NCBI GenBank assembly: GCA_947646015.1
Contig: CANSEY010000008.1
Span: 62,001-126,000, forward strand
Length of the DNA stretch: 64,000 nucleotides
Source of the DNA: an uncultured Bacteroides sp.
GTDB taxonomy: Bacteria > Bacteroidota > Bacteroidia > Bacteroidales > Bacteroidaceae
Reading direction: 5' to 3'
A model generated the notes under the pieces. That model saw nothing but the letters and a program-made list of their open reading frames with translations, had not been told where the DNA came from and ran no database searches. The translations under genes and the position numbers were made by a program. The stretch's first letter is position 1. The number at the start of each line of letters is the position of its first letter. Positions 18,132 through 27,032 of this stretch are shown here, piece after piece.

Positions 18132-19952
18132 ATGAAAAAAATATTATATACAGCATTAGCAGCATCACTATTTGCTTTTTCTTCTTGTGATGACATATTA
18201 GATACTTCCAAAAAGTCATCTATGGAAAAGACAGAAGTTTTTTCTAACGAGGCTTTGGTCAATGATGTAGTGATGGGACTGCACCAGTCATTCGGTGAAA
18301 CAAACTCTTATCGTGGACGTTATATTGCCTACTTCGGAGTCAACAGCGACTGTGAAATCTGGAATAATACGGGGAAGAAAGGAGCTTTCACTGATAAAGA
18401 AGGAGCCTTGGTAACATACAATGCCACTACCGATAATCAATACATGAATACGGACAACAACGTTTGGGCCAAACTTTATGAAGCCATAGAACGTGCAAAC
18501 AGCGCTATAACCGGTATGGACGAGTACAGCGATATGAGTAACGCCAATATGCGCCAGTTTTACGGTGAACTATTGACCTTAAGAGCTTTTATCTATTTCG
18601 ATCTGATTAAAGCGTTCGGTGATGTCCCTGCCCGTTTTGAGCCCAACACCACAGAAACAATCGACTTGCCTAAGACCGACCGTATGGTTATCATGAGAAG
18701 ACTGTTGAACGACTTACTTATAGCACAAGACTACGTAGGCTGGCCTAACGAAAACAGCTTTACTAAATCAACAGAACGAGTAAGCCAAACCTTCACCAAA
18801 GGATTACGTGCGAGAATTGCATTATTTGCGGCAGGTTACTCACAACATCCGGATGGGATCCGTTACAATACAGAAGATGCAACAGAAAGACAGGAACTAT
18901 ATACAATTGCAAAAAATGAATGTCTGGACATCATCAGCAAAGGCTATAACACATTAGGCACATTTGAAGCTAACTTTAAAGCACTATGTGCTGAAGGAAC
19001 AATTGCAGGAGCAGAATCTATTTTCGAGATTCCATTTTCGGCATCCCGTGGACGTGTCATCTACACTTGGGGAGTGAAACACGAAAAGAAAGACCAATGG
19101 ACAAAACTAGCCAAAGGAGGCATAAACGGCCCTATTCCGACTTTGTTTTATGATTATGATGTAGAAGATGTTCGTCGTGATATCACTTGTGTACCTTTTA
19201 AATGGACAAGTGACAACGATGGAGACATTGCCTGGAAAGCACCCAATAAATGCTGGGGTGGATGGAGTTTTGGTAAAGTTCGTTTCGAGTGGATGAACCG
19301 TGTAGTTGACTCTTCAAATGATGATGGCATGAACTGGCAAGTAATGCGTATGGCTGATATTTATTTAATGGCAGCAGAAGCTATCAATGAACTGGAAGGT
19401 CCTAAAGGATCGTCTGATGCAGGAAAATATTTGAAAGCAATTCTCGACCGTTCATACCCGGCCGAAAAAGCAAGTGCTATATTAACGAAGGCAAAAGCCA
19501 GTCAGGATGCATTCTTTAACGTAATTGTAGACGAGCGTAAATTTGAATTTGCAGGAGAAGCAATACGCAAAGTCGACCTGATCCGTTGGAATCTTCTAGG
19601 AAGTAAAATGAATGAAGCCAAAGAGAAAATGACACGATTATATAACCGTGAAGGTGAATACGCTGATCTTCCTTTGAAAATCTATTATAATGAGGGCTTG
19701 GATGGAACAGATGCAACTTCCTACAAAATGTATGGATTAAACCATGGAGATACAGATGAAATAGGACAAACATTAGGCTACTCTAAAAGTAAGGAATGGA
19801 TTGTACCGAAAGAATCTGCAGACCAGGCTGCTGCTTTGCTGCTTATTGACCAATTGTATGATAACAATCCCGATACCAAGCAATTCTGGCCTATCTGGAA
19901 AGTATTTATAGACGGAAGTAACGGTGTGCTAACAAACGATTATGACTATTAA
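18132..19952 (+). CDS. SusD/RagB-family glycan-binding outer-membrane lipoprotein
   Basis: The lipobox FSSC puts the lipidated Cys at about residue 19, followed by acidic DDILD, which favours surface display. Family features include ANSAITGMDEYSDM, RAFIYFDLIKAFGDVPARF and, near the C-terminus, IVDERKFEFAGEAIRKVDLIRW. At 606 residues it fits the family. It follows SusC directly and precedes a DUF4957-type lipoprotein by 13 bp, forming the usual C-D-binding-protein set. Predicted to cap the SusC channel and bind oligogalacturonides. Confidence 0.95.
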   Translation: MKKILYTALAASLFAFSSCDDILDTSKKSSMEKTEVFSNEALVNDVVMGLHQSFGETNSYRGRYIAYFGVNSDCEIWNNTGKKGAFTDKEGALVTYNATTDNQYMNTDNNVWAKLYEAIERANSAITGMDEYSDMSNANMRQFYGELLTLRAFIYFDLIKAFGDVPARFEPNTTETIDLPKTDRMVIMRRLLNDLLIAQDYVGWPNENSFTKSTERVSQTFTKGLRARIALFAAGYSQHPDGIRYNTEDATERQELYTIAKNECLDIISKGYNTLGTFEANFKALCAEGTIAGAESIFEIPFSASRGRVIYTWGVKHEKKDQWTKLAKGGINGPIPTLFYDYDVEDVRRDITCVPFKWTSDNDGDIAWKAPNKCWGGWSFGKVRFEWMNRVVDSSNDDGMNWQVMRMADIYLMAAEAINELEGPKGSSDAGKYLKAILDRSYPAEKASAILTKAKASQDAFFNVIVDERKFEFAGEAIRKVDLIRWNLLGSKMNEAKEKMTRLYNREGEYADLPLKIYYNEGLDGTDATSYKMYGLNHGDTDEIGQTLGYSKSKEWIVPKESADQAAALLLIDQLYDNNPDTKQFWPIWKVFIDGSNGVLTNDYDY

Positions 19953-19965
19953 TGATGAATGAATT

Positions 19966-21543
19966 ATGAAAAAGAATTATATATATACAGTATTATTTAG
20001 CCTGGTTCTGTCTGCCTTTACAGTAAGCTGTTCAGAACCGGATGACGAAGTCACGACGGGAATATTTGACCGATTATTCTCACCGACAAATGTAGAAGCT
20101 GTTATCCAAAAAAAGACAAATGTAAAGTTTAAATGGACAGCAGTGACAAATGCCACATCATATACGATCGAGCTTTATGAAAATCAAGATATGACTTTCG
20201 AAGGTACTCCGAAAACATATGAAGGGATTACGGACAACACATATACTGTAGAAGGACTATTGGGTGAAACTCAATATACAGCAAGAATCAGAGCCTTGAG
20301 TGAAGAGATCAATGAATCAAAATGGTCGGCTGTTTCCTTCATGACAGAAGCAGAGAATATCTTCAATTCTGTGAAAGACGAAAATATAGAAGCACATGCA
20401 GTAACGCTTACATGGGATGCTATTGATGCAACGGCAACCAAAATCGTGCTGAGTGCAGATGGAAAAGCAGACATAACATATACTCTGAAAAGTACAGATA
20501 TAGCCAACAAAAAGGCTTATATAGACGGACTGGAAGAAAGCACATCGTATACAGCCAAGTTATACAATGTAGATAAGCTCCGTGGTACCGTTACATTTAA
20601 AACAGCCATTGACTTTCAGGGAAAGACTCCTGTATATGAAGGTGATGATCTTGCTACCGTACTCGAAGGAGCAGCAGATGGTGCAAACATCGTTCTTGTA
20701 TCCGGTTCGTTTGTTTTGGGAGATTATGCACTAAACAAATCTGTTATCATCAGCGGTTATGACAAGGCAAACATGCCTACCATCTATGGCCGCTTACAAG
20801 CTGAAGCCGGCGCTTCTTCCATAGAAATCAACAATGTAATTTTCCGTGGTGACACTCCGGGAGCAGAAGAGTTGGTTTCAAACTTCATAGAGTTGCAAGG
20901 TGGAGCTAATATTTCAACTTTAACAGTCAGCGGTTGCGAAATCAGAAACTATAAGAATCAGATTCTTTACTGTAATGTAACGGCAACTTTAGGAACAGCC
21001 TTGTTTGAGAACTGCTGGGCAGATAATATTACAGGTTCCGGTGGTGACGGCTTCGACCTTCGAGCCAATACGACATTAGGAACATTAACTATCCAAAACT
21101 CAACCTTTAGTAATGGTATACGTACCTTCCTACGTTGTAATATGACATCAGCTACTGTAAGTGTAACCAATTGCACTTTCTACAAAGTATGCTCTTATGA
21201 TGGAGGCAGCAATAATAATGGATTGTTCTTAATGGATAAGGTTTCTACTTCTACAGGCAAATTAACTGTTGAGAAATGTGTATTCTCCCAAATCGGTGTC
21301 GGAACATTAGGATACTGGGCAAAGAAGGGAAAGATGAAAGCTCAGGCTAGCTATTCTAAGAATTACTACCATAACAGTGCAAACCTATGGGATGCAACCA
21401 ATGGACTTTATACAGACCCGTCAGCATGTAATGCTACAGAAATAGACCCTAAATTCACAAATCCTGAAAGTGGAGATTTCACTGTTGGAGCTGAAGATAT
21501 CAAAGATTCCAAAGCTGGCGACCCTAGATGGATTAAAGAATAA
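19966..21543 (+). CDS. FN3/DUF4957/DUF5123 surface glycan-binding lipoprotein
   Basis: The lipobox FTVSC (Cys near residue 22) is followed by SEPDDE, acidic as in surface lipoproteins. Two fibronectin type III-like domains lie at about 38-125 and 135-220 (NVKFKWTAVTNATSYTIELY; AVTLTWDAIDATATKIVL). A beta-helix-like DUF4957 region (about 225-445) and a DUF5123-like C-terminus ending AGDPRWIKE follow. It is a paralogue of the protein at 5879-7546, and no lyase active-site motif is visible. Inference: a surface pectin-binding protein working with the SusC/D pair just upstream. Last gene of its operon, with a terminator at 21597. Confidence 0.85.
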   Translation: MKKNYIYTVLFSLVLSAFTVSCSEPDDEVTTGIFDRLFSPTNVEAVIQKKTNVKFKWTAVTNATSYTIELYENQDMTFEGTPKTYEGITDNTYTVEGLLGETQYTARIRALSEEINESKWSAVSFMTEAENIFNSVKDENIEAHAVTLTWDAIDATATKIVLSADGKADITYTLKSTDIANKKAYIDGLEESTSYTAKLYNVDKLRGTVTFKTAIDFQGKTPVYEGDDLATVLEGAADGANIVLVSGSFVLGDYALNKSVIISGYDKANMPTIYGRLQAEAGASSIEINNVIFRGDTPGAEELVSNFIELQGGANISTLTVSGCEIRNYKNQILYCNVTATLGTALFENCWADNITGSGGDGFDLRANTTLGTLTIQNSTFSNGIRTFLRCNMTSATVSVTNCTFYKVCSYDGGSNNNGLFLMDKVSTSTGKLTVEKCVFSQIGVGTLGYWAKKGKMKAQASYSKNYYHNSANLWDATNGLYTDPSACNATEIDPKFTNPESGDFTVGAEDIKDSKAGDPRWIKE

Positions 21544-21566
21544 ATCTGATAATTAATAAACCCTAA

Positions 21567-21632
21567 GTGTCTGTTTCAGACACTGTATATAAAAAAATAG
21601 CGATGTCCGGATTCGAATATCGCTATCTTTTT
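21567..21632 (+). terminator. double hairpin terminator after the DUF4957 gene
   Basis: First hairpin: GTGTCTG (21567-21573) with CAGACAC (21577-21583) around a TTT loop. Second: ATAGCGAT (21597-21604) with ATCGCTAT (21619-21626), followed by CTTTTTAT. The second is a plausible rho-independent terminator on the plus strand. Confidence 0.65.
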
Positions 21633-21668
21633 ATATTCTTCCAAAGAAGTGCATGATTCACTCCCGTC

Positions 21669-21787
21669 TTGTACATCATTCATCCAATTCTTATACATCT
21701 TTTCCTTAAATCTTCTACATCCTTGGAGTGACTCTAGTACATCATCATAACAACTCTTGTACTTCTTTCTATTTACTCTAATACAAA
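21669..21787. repeat. 22-bp periodic degenerate array, TTGTACATC core
   Basis: Related 9-mers start at 21669 (TTGTACATC), 21691 (TTATACATC), 21713 (TTCTACATC), 21735 (TAGTACATC), 21757 (TTGTACTTC) and weakly 21779 (TAATACAAA). Every step is exactly 22 bp. A TC or CTC precedes most cores, and the 10 or so remaining bases vary. The period rules out a coding repeat. The function is not recognised; see findings. Confidence 0.7.
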
Positions 21788-21792
21788 TTTAT

Positions 21793-21814
21793 AAAAAAGC
21801 CTGCCTGTCAGGCT
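21793..21814 (-). terminator. minus-strand terminator far downstream of the HTCS gene
   Basis: On the minus strand AGCCTG (21814-21809), a 5-nt loop and CAGGCT (21803-21798) are followed by TTTTTT (21798-21793). The nearest minus-strand gene ends at 22432, about 620 bp away, so either the HTCS mRNA has a long 3' tail or a separate minus-strand RNA ends here. Confidence 0.6.
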
Positions 21815-21862
21815 AACAATGAAAGAATCAGCCACCTACTAAATAAAGTTGAAATCCAGGTA

Positions 21863-22272
21863 TTCAGTTCTTTCAGTTATCTCTGCAAAATCCCTGTCAG
21901 AAGGAGATACAGCTGAAAGCAGTAGTCCCCGAAAAGAGATTTCAGCATTCAGCTCTTTCAGTTTCAAAAACAGAGCCTGCATTTGTTCCAATCAGAAGTT
22001 CTATTTACTAAAAGTCAAAGGTCTGTTTTACTTAAACAGAGGCTCTATTCATTCATCATATTGCCAACACTGTCTCTATCATTCCCACCTTATTTGTCAG
22101 CAAACCTAAGCCTACACGTCAGCAAGCCTGAGCCGACGGGTCAGCAAGCCTTTGCCCGTACGTCAGTCAGCCTTTGCCTACATATCAACCAGCCTTTGTT
22201 CAGAAATTAAGATATACATAGCTTATCGACTATAAAAGCAGAAACTCAAACTATAAACCTGAAAGAACTGAA
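21863..22272. repeat. 14-bp inverted repeat enclosing the second 22-bp array
   Basis: TTCAGTTCTTTCAG (21863-21876) is the exact reverse complement of CTGAAAGAACTGAA (22259-22272). A related direct copy, ATTCAGCTCTTTCAGTTT, is at 21947-21964. The enclosed 380 bp have no convincing gene: two short open frames lack recognisable protein character. It could be the outline of a decayed small element or a long-range RNA stem. Confidence 0.45.
22096..22205. repeat. 22-bp tandem array, GTCAGCAAGCC core, five units
   Basis: Units start at 22096, 22118, 22140, 22162 and 22184, each exactly 22 bp apart. Approximate consensus: GTCAGCAAGCCTTTGCCTAC. Units two and three share the first 12 bases exactly and unit five is the most diverged. 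It is different in sequence from the array at 21669 but has the same period. No known element recognised. Confidence 0.75.
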
Positions 22273-22431
22273 ACCACGCCCCCCCGCTCAGAGCACGTCT
22301 ACGCAAGGGTACGAAATGGTGCCTTCAGCCGCTATCACCTTCTATCAAGGCTTTTCCGAAGAAAGCTGAAACGGCTGAACGCTATTTATTCAATGAAACT
22401 TCTAAGGAGATAAAACAGCAAGAAGCTCCAA

Positions 22432-25400
22432 TTACCGACCGACTTTCTCCCGATACTCTGTCGGAGTCATACCGACCTGCGCCTTAAAACATTTACTGAA
22501 ATAACGCGGGTCATTGATACCGACCATATAAGAAATCTGAGTCATATTAAACTCTCCCGTTTCAATCAATTGTGCGGCACGCTTGATACGCATTTCCTTT
22601 ATGAACTCGATAGGAGCCAATCCCGTAAGCGTTTTTAGTTTCTTGAAGAACACCGAACGGCTGACAGCCAGTTCACGAACCAAATCATCCACTACCAATT
22701 CCCCATTATCCATATTCTGCTCCATCAAATCAACCAGTTTATCCATAAACTTACGATCGTTAGGAGACATTTCCGGCATCGCAGGCTCTTCCGCTGCACT
22801 ACTCTCGGGGCCAGTAGATGCATGAACTGTTAAAGTCTCCCCTTGAGCAACCGGAGTTTCAGACACCGTCACATGCGTCAGACTATCACGATAGAAATTT
22901 TGCAGTTTCTTACGCTGCATCAACAGGTTCTCCACACGAGCCTGAAGATAAGTCGCACTAAAAGGCTTGGTGATATAATCATCCGCCCCATATTCCAGTC
23001 CTTCCAATTTACTTTCTATCGTCGTCTTGGCAGTAAGCAGTATGATAGGAATATGGCTGGTCGTCATATCCGCACGAAGTTCACGCGTCATTTCGATACC
23101 GTCTTTCTCCGGCATCATGACGTCGCTGATAATAATATCCGGCAGATACTTCAAAGCCTTGCTCCATCCCTCCATACCGTCGGAAGCCTCTACCACCCGA
23201 TAAGTTGAAGCGAAAATACTGCGCAGGAAGGAACGCAATTCCTGATTATCCTCTACCAGCAACATAAGCTCTTTCGAACTGCTTTCCTCAGCCTCTTCTT
23301 TGGCTGCAGATACTTCCAGGTCCGGTGCATCTGCGATGGCAGCTTCTGTCTGAAGCGAAGAATTAGCGATATCCACAATACGTTCCATGCTCAGCGGAGC
23401 AACCGAATCTTCGAGAATAAATTCCACTGAACTATTATAATGCTCTTTGCCCTTCAGAAAGTCCACTTTAAAACAACTTCCCTCACCGAGCCGGCTGTCA
23501 ACGGAAATCGTAGCCTTGTGCATCTCTACCAGTTCCTTCACCAAAGAAAGACCGATGCCGGAGCTTGCCTGATTGAAAATATTCTTGTCCACCAAGTTCT
23601 CAAAGCGCACAAAGAGAGACTTCCGTTTATTTTCGGCAATACCAATCCCCTGATCCTGTACGCCGACAGACACCGTGCCCTCATCTTCACGGATAAAGAC
23701 GGTGATCATTTTCCCATTAGGAGTATATTTAAACGCATTGGACAGAAGGTTAAACACAATCTTTTCAAACTTATCGGCATCCACCCAAAGATTCAAAGCC
23801 TCTTTCTCTGTCTGGAAAAGGAAATCGATGTTGTGTTCTTCCGCCACCGACTCAAAATTATCCATAATCTTGCGGACAAAGGCAACGACATTCAACTGTT
23901 GTACCTGCATCTTCATCTTCTTGTTCTGAATCTTACGAAAGTCCAGAATCTGATTGACAAGACGAAGCATACGGTTGGTATTCCGTTCGACCACTACCAA
24001 CTGTTCCCGTGCATCAGCCGGCAGTTTATCGTTCTTCAGAACTTGTTCCACCGGACCTGCAATCAATGTCAGAGGAGTACGGAGTTCATGGGATATATTC
24101 GTAAAGAAGCGCAGCTTGATATCAGAAATCTGTTGTTCTACAGACACCTCATGCTTCAACCGATAAATGGTAAACAGGATATAAACCGCAACAAAAATAA
24201 TCAGCAGCACAAAGCAGACATACAGCACATACGCCAAAGGCGTCTCCCAGAAAGAAGGGAGAATCGTGATGTTCAAGATGCGCTCATTGTCCACCCACAC
24301 CCCGTCACTATTGGTAGAACGGACACGGAATATATAATCTCCCTTCGGCAGGTTAGTATAGGTCACGCTTCTTTGCCGGTCGGCAAAAGTCCACTGCTTC
24401 TCGAAACCATCGAGAATGTATGCGTACTGTATATTCTGCGGATTCGTATAATCGAGTGCAGCGTACTGAACGGAAAAGATATTCTCATCATGAGAAAGCA
24501 CTAGTTCCTGTGTATCATCCAAATCGACTTTCAATATGGACTTCTCTCCCGGAATTACATCTTCATTCGCTACCATCAACTTAGAAAAAACTACAGGAGG
24601 CACATAGCTACTCTTTCGGATAGAATCCGGAGTGAACATGAATAATCCGTTGCTGGTTCCAAACAACATATCTCCACCGGATGTGAGCGTAGAAGCCGCT
24701 TCACTGAAACGGACACGGAAACTGATACTACGTTCATCGTAATTCTCAAAACGCTCGCCGGAAGGAACAAACTTACAGATTCCATTTTCCGTACTGATCC
24801 AAAGGTTCTGTTTATGATCTTCACGGATGGAAAGCAAGACGTCCGAAGAAAGTCCGTCGAGCACTGAGTAGGATTTAAATTCACCGTGACCGTCTTCGCT
24901 AATGGAAATCAGTTTATTCAGTCCCCCTCCGAAAGTAGCCAGATAGAGTTCCTTCTGCTGGGTAGCGATAATCCAATGCACGTCATTATTACTTAGACTC
25001 TTCGTATCGTTCGGAACACGCGAGAAGTGGTGGAACTGTATATCTTCCGGTTTTTTAAAGTTCTCGTCAAAAGCAACGGCGCCTGTGGTAGTACCTACCC
25101 AAAGGCGTCCGTTATTATCCGAAGTGATAAAACGTGCTTTGTAACAGACATCAATCGGATATCCTTTCAGATTATTCCGGTGATTGATAAAGACGGTCTC
25201 TCCATGTTCTCCCTGAGAAATATAGTTGATACCGCCTGCAAAAGTAGCCGCCCAGATACGACCATGATGATCTTCATAAACACAATATACATTGTTGTCA
25301 CTCAGACTGTACATATCATTGGCGTCGTGCTGATAACGGGTCAGTTTATAAGACAGACCTGTGGGAGAAGTCTGTTCGGCACGCACCAGACCGTTTCCTT

Positions 25401-26967
25401 TGGTAGCAATCCAGATAATCCCTTTTGAATCCTGCATAATGAAATAGGCTGTACCCTCCATAGGTGTACCTGTCATCGAAATGGTTCCATTACCTGTCAG
25501 ATGCCCTATGAATTTCCGGTTCGAGTCGTACAGGCGGATCATTCCGTCCTTCAGTCCGACCCACAAATTCCCCTGTTTATCTTCGCATACCGACCGCACT
25601 TCGTTGCTCAAAGATTCATATTCATGCGGAACGGGAGTCAGCATTGAAAACGGTACGTTGCGGAATGTTACTTTCTCCAGTCCTTTGGAGTGGGTACAAA
25701 GCCACAAATTCCCCTGTTTATCAGAAAAAGCGGCATGTATCTTGTTAGAAAAGCGCCAGTTGTTACTGCCCAAATCATCATAAAAAGGAACGAGACAGTT
25801 CCGGTCACGATCAAAATAGGAGAATCCTCCGCCATAAGGATGTACCCATATATGCCCGTGTACATCTTCATGGATATGAAAAGCGGGACGCGAACGATCG
25901 GCGTTACTATATTCCACCCGCATCTGCTCACGCCTTACCACGCCGGTGGCAGGATTAAAATGAACGACAACTCCCGGCTCTTCCTGTTCGAACCATACCT
26001 CTGACGTGCGGTCTACATAAGCCGAAAGAATCGGTTGTGCAGACAATTCCTTACAGGTCACGGGAGAATAATGCGTATGTTTGTTTGTCTTCAGGTTGCA
26101 AAGAAAGAACCCGTCCGAATCTGTTGTCACTACAGTATTGCCATTGCTCACGGTGTGTATAGAAGTAATGCGGGCTTTCGTCGGAAGTTCGAGCAGGCGA
26201 AACTCTCCGCCCTGTTTCTGATAACACCAGATTCTCCCTCTGTCTGAAGCAAAGCAGATATCGTCTTCGCATTCCCGGACTGCATAAAATGCCTGATTCA
26301 TACCGTCCTGTTTCCCTTTCGTCTCCACAAAGTAGTTCACTGGTTGCTGCTCACCGGGGCGTATCATTCCCAAACCGTTATCAGTCAGCAGCCAGTGATT
26401 GCCGGCTTTGTCCTGATAGACCTGATAAAAGTGATCGGCAGGAAACAGACCGGACTTCGTTGAATAAATATCTGATTTCGTCGTATAATTCTTCTGAGGA
26501 AGTGTGACTACACGGATAGCTCCATCATGTTCTGTCAGTAGCCAGACCGTACCATCGGGCAATACCTGAATAGCGTGAATGTTGTATGTACTACCTTCTT
26601 CACCTGCTGCCGGAACTTGTTCGAACGTCTCCGTTTTCGGGTCAAAACGGTGGACACGGTTGTCATAAGTCAATAACCACAGAAAGCCGTACCGGTCTTC
26701 ATACATCCGGTCGGCACGGTTATTGGTCAGACTGATGTAATTGCCCTGACGTGCTTTATAAGTTTTAAAGTTATAGCCATCAAAACGATTGATTCCATCC
26801 CATGTGGCAAACCAGAGGTTGTCTTTGTGATCCTGCAACATGCTCATCACCGTGTTTTGAGACAACCCATCCTCGGTAGAATAATGGGTGAAAAAACTGT
26901 GTTGTTGTGCCTGCACTACAGGTGCGGTCAGGCACAAAAGAATTAGATATAAGATTCTTTTTATCAT
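22432..26967 (-). CDS. hybrid two-component system (HTCS) regulator of the pectin locus
   Basis: An HTCS combines sensor and transcription factor in one inner-membrane protein. In order: signal peptide (ATG at 26967; another ATG is four codons up), about 14 periplasmic Reg_prop beta-propeller repeats (GLSQNTVMSMLQDHKDNLWF; GNLWLCTHSKGLEKV), a Y_Y_Y domain, a transmembrane helix at about 910-935, HisKA with phospho-His in ISHELRTPLTLI at about 960, HATPase (NLLSNAFKYTPNG), a receiver with phospho-Asp in IIISDVMMPEKDG at about 1282, and a C-terminal AraC HTH. Length 1511, as usual. It is last in the GH105-CE8-CE12/CE8 operon. It probably senses a pectic oligosaccharide and activates the surrounding operons. 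Confidence 0.97.
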   Translation of the reverse strand: MIKRILYLILLCLTAPVVQAQQHSFFTHYSTEDGLSQNTVMSMLQDHKDNLWFATWDGINRFDGYNFKTYKARQGNYISLTNNRADRMYEDRYGFLWLLTYDNRVHRFDPKTETFEQVPAAGEEGSTYNIHAIQVLPDGTVWLLTEHDGAIRVVTLPQKNYTTKSDIYSTKSGLFPADHFYQVYQDKAGNHWLLTDNGLGMIRPGEQQPVNYFVETKGKQDGMNQAFYAVRECEDDICFASDRGRIWCYQKQGGEFRLLELPTKARITSIHTVSNGNTVVTTDSDGFFLCNLKTNKHTHYSPVTCKELSAQPILSAYVDRTSEVWFEQEEPGVVVHFNPATGVVRREQMRVEYSNADRSRPAFHIHEDVHGHIWVHPYGGGFSYFDRDRNCLVPFYDDLGSNNWRFSNKIHAAFSDKQGNLWLCTHSKGLEKVTFRNVPFSMLTPVPHEYESLSNEVRSVCEDKQGNLWVGLKDGMIRLYDSNRKFIGHLTGNGTISMTGTPMEGTAYFIMQDSKGIIWIATKGNGLVRAEQTSPTGLSYKLTRYQHDANDMYSLSDNNVYCVYEDHHGRIWAATFAGGINYISQGEHGETVFINHRNNLKGYPIDVCYKARFITSDNNGRLWVGTTTGAVAFDENFKKPEDIQFHHFSRVPNDTKSLSNNDVHWIIATQQKELYLATFGGGLNKLISISEDGHGEFKSYSVLDGLSSDVLLSIREDHKQNLWISTENGICKFVPSGERFENYDERSISFRVRFSEAASTLTSGGDMLFGTSNGLFMFTPDSIRKSSYVPPVVFSKLMVANEDVIPGEKSILKVDLDDTQELVLSHDENIFSVQYAALDYTNPQNIQYAYILDGFEKQWTFADRQRSVTYTNLPKGDYIFRVRSTNSDGVWVDNERILNITILPSFWETPLAYVLYVCFVLLIIFVAVYILFTIYRLKHEVSVEQQISDIKLRFFTNISHELRTPLTLIAGPVEQVLKNDKLPADAREQLVVVERNTNRMLRLVNQILDFRKIQNKKMKMQVQQLNVVAFVRKIMDNFESVAEEHNIDFLFQTEKEALNLWVDADKFEKIVFNLLSNAFKYTPNGKMITVFIREDEGTVSVGVQDQGIGIAENKRKSLFVRFENLVDKNIFNQASSGIGLSLVKELVEMHKATISVDSRLGEGSCFKVDFLKGKEHYNSSVEFILEDSVAPLSMERIVDIANSSLQTEAAIADAPDLEVSAAKEEAEESSSKELMLLVEDNQELRSFLRSIFASTYRVVEASDGMEGWSKALKYLPDIIISDVMMPEKDGIEMTRELRADMTTSHIPIILLTAKTTIESKLEGLEYGADDYITKPFSATYLQARVENLLMQRKKLQNFYRDSLTHVTVSETPVAQGETLTVHASTGPESSAAEEPAMPEMSPNDRKFMDKLVDLMEQNMDNGELVVDDLVRELAVSRSVFFKKLKTLTGLAPIEFIKEMRIKRAAQLIETGEFNMTQISYMVGINDPRYFSKCFKAQVGMTPTEYREKVGR

Positions 26968-27032
26968 TATTACACACATATTGAATGGTGTAAAGATAAT
27001 GATTTAGCTGAACTTACATCTATATTCGGTGT

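Noticed and set aside
21669..22205. The two 22-bp arrays as a CRISPR array
   Set aside because: Units are 22 bp in total with 9-17 bp conserved and no spacers of 25-40 bp, the two arrays have different sequences, and no cas genes are nearby.
21849..22210. Short open frames of 75-86 codons in the gap after the DUF4957 gene
   Set aside because: They run through the repeats, have no ribosome-binding context and no recognisable protein features.
23440..24504. Long plus-strand frame (354 codons) inside the HTCS gene
   Set aside because: It is the antisense shadow of the kinase domain, which has all expected motifs on the minus strand.
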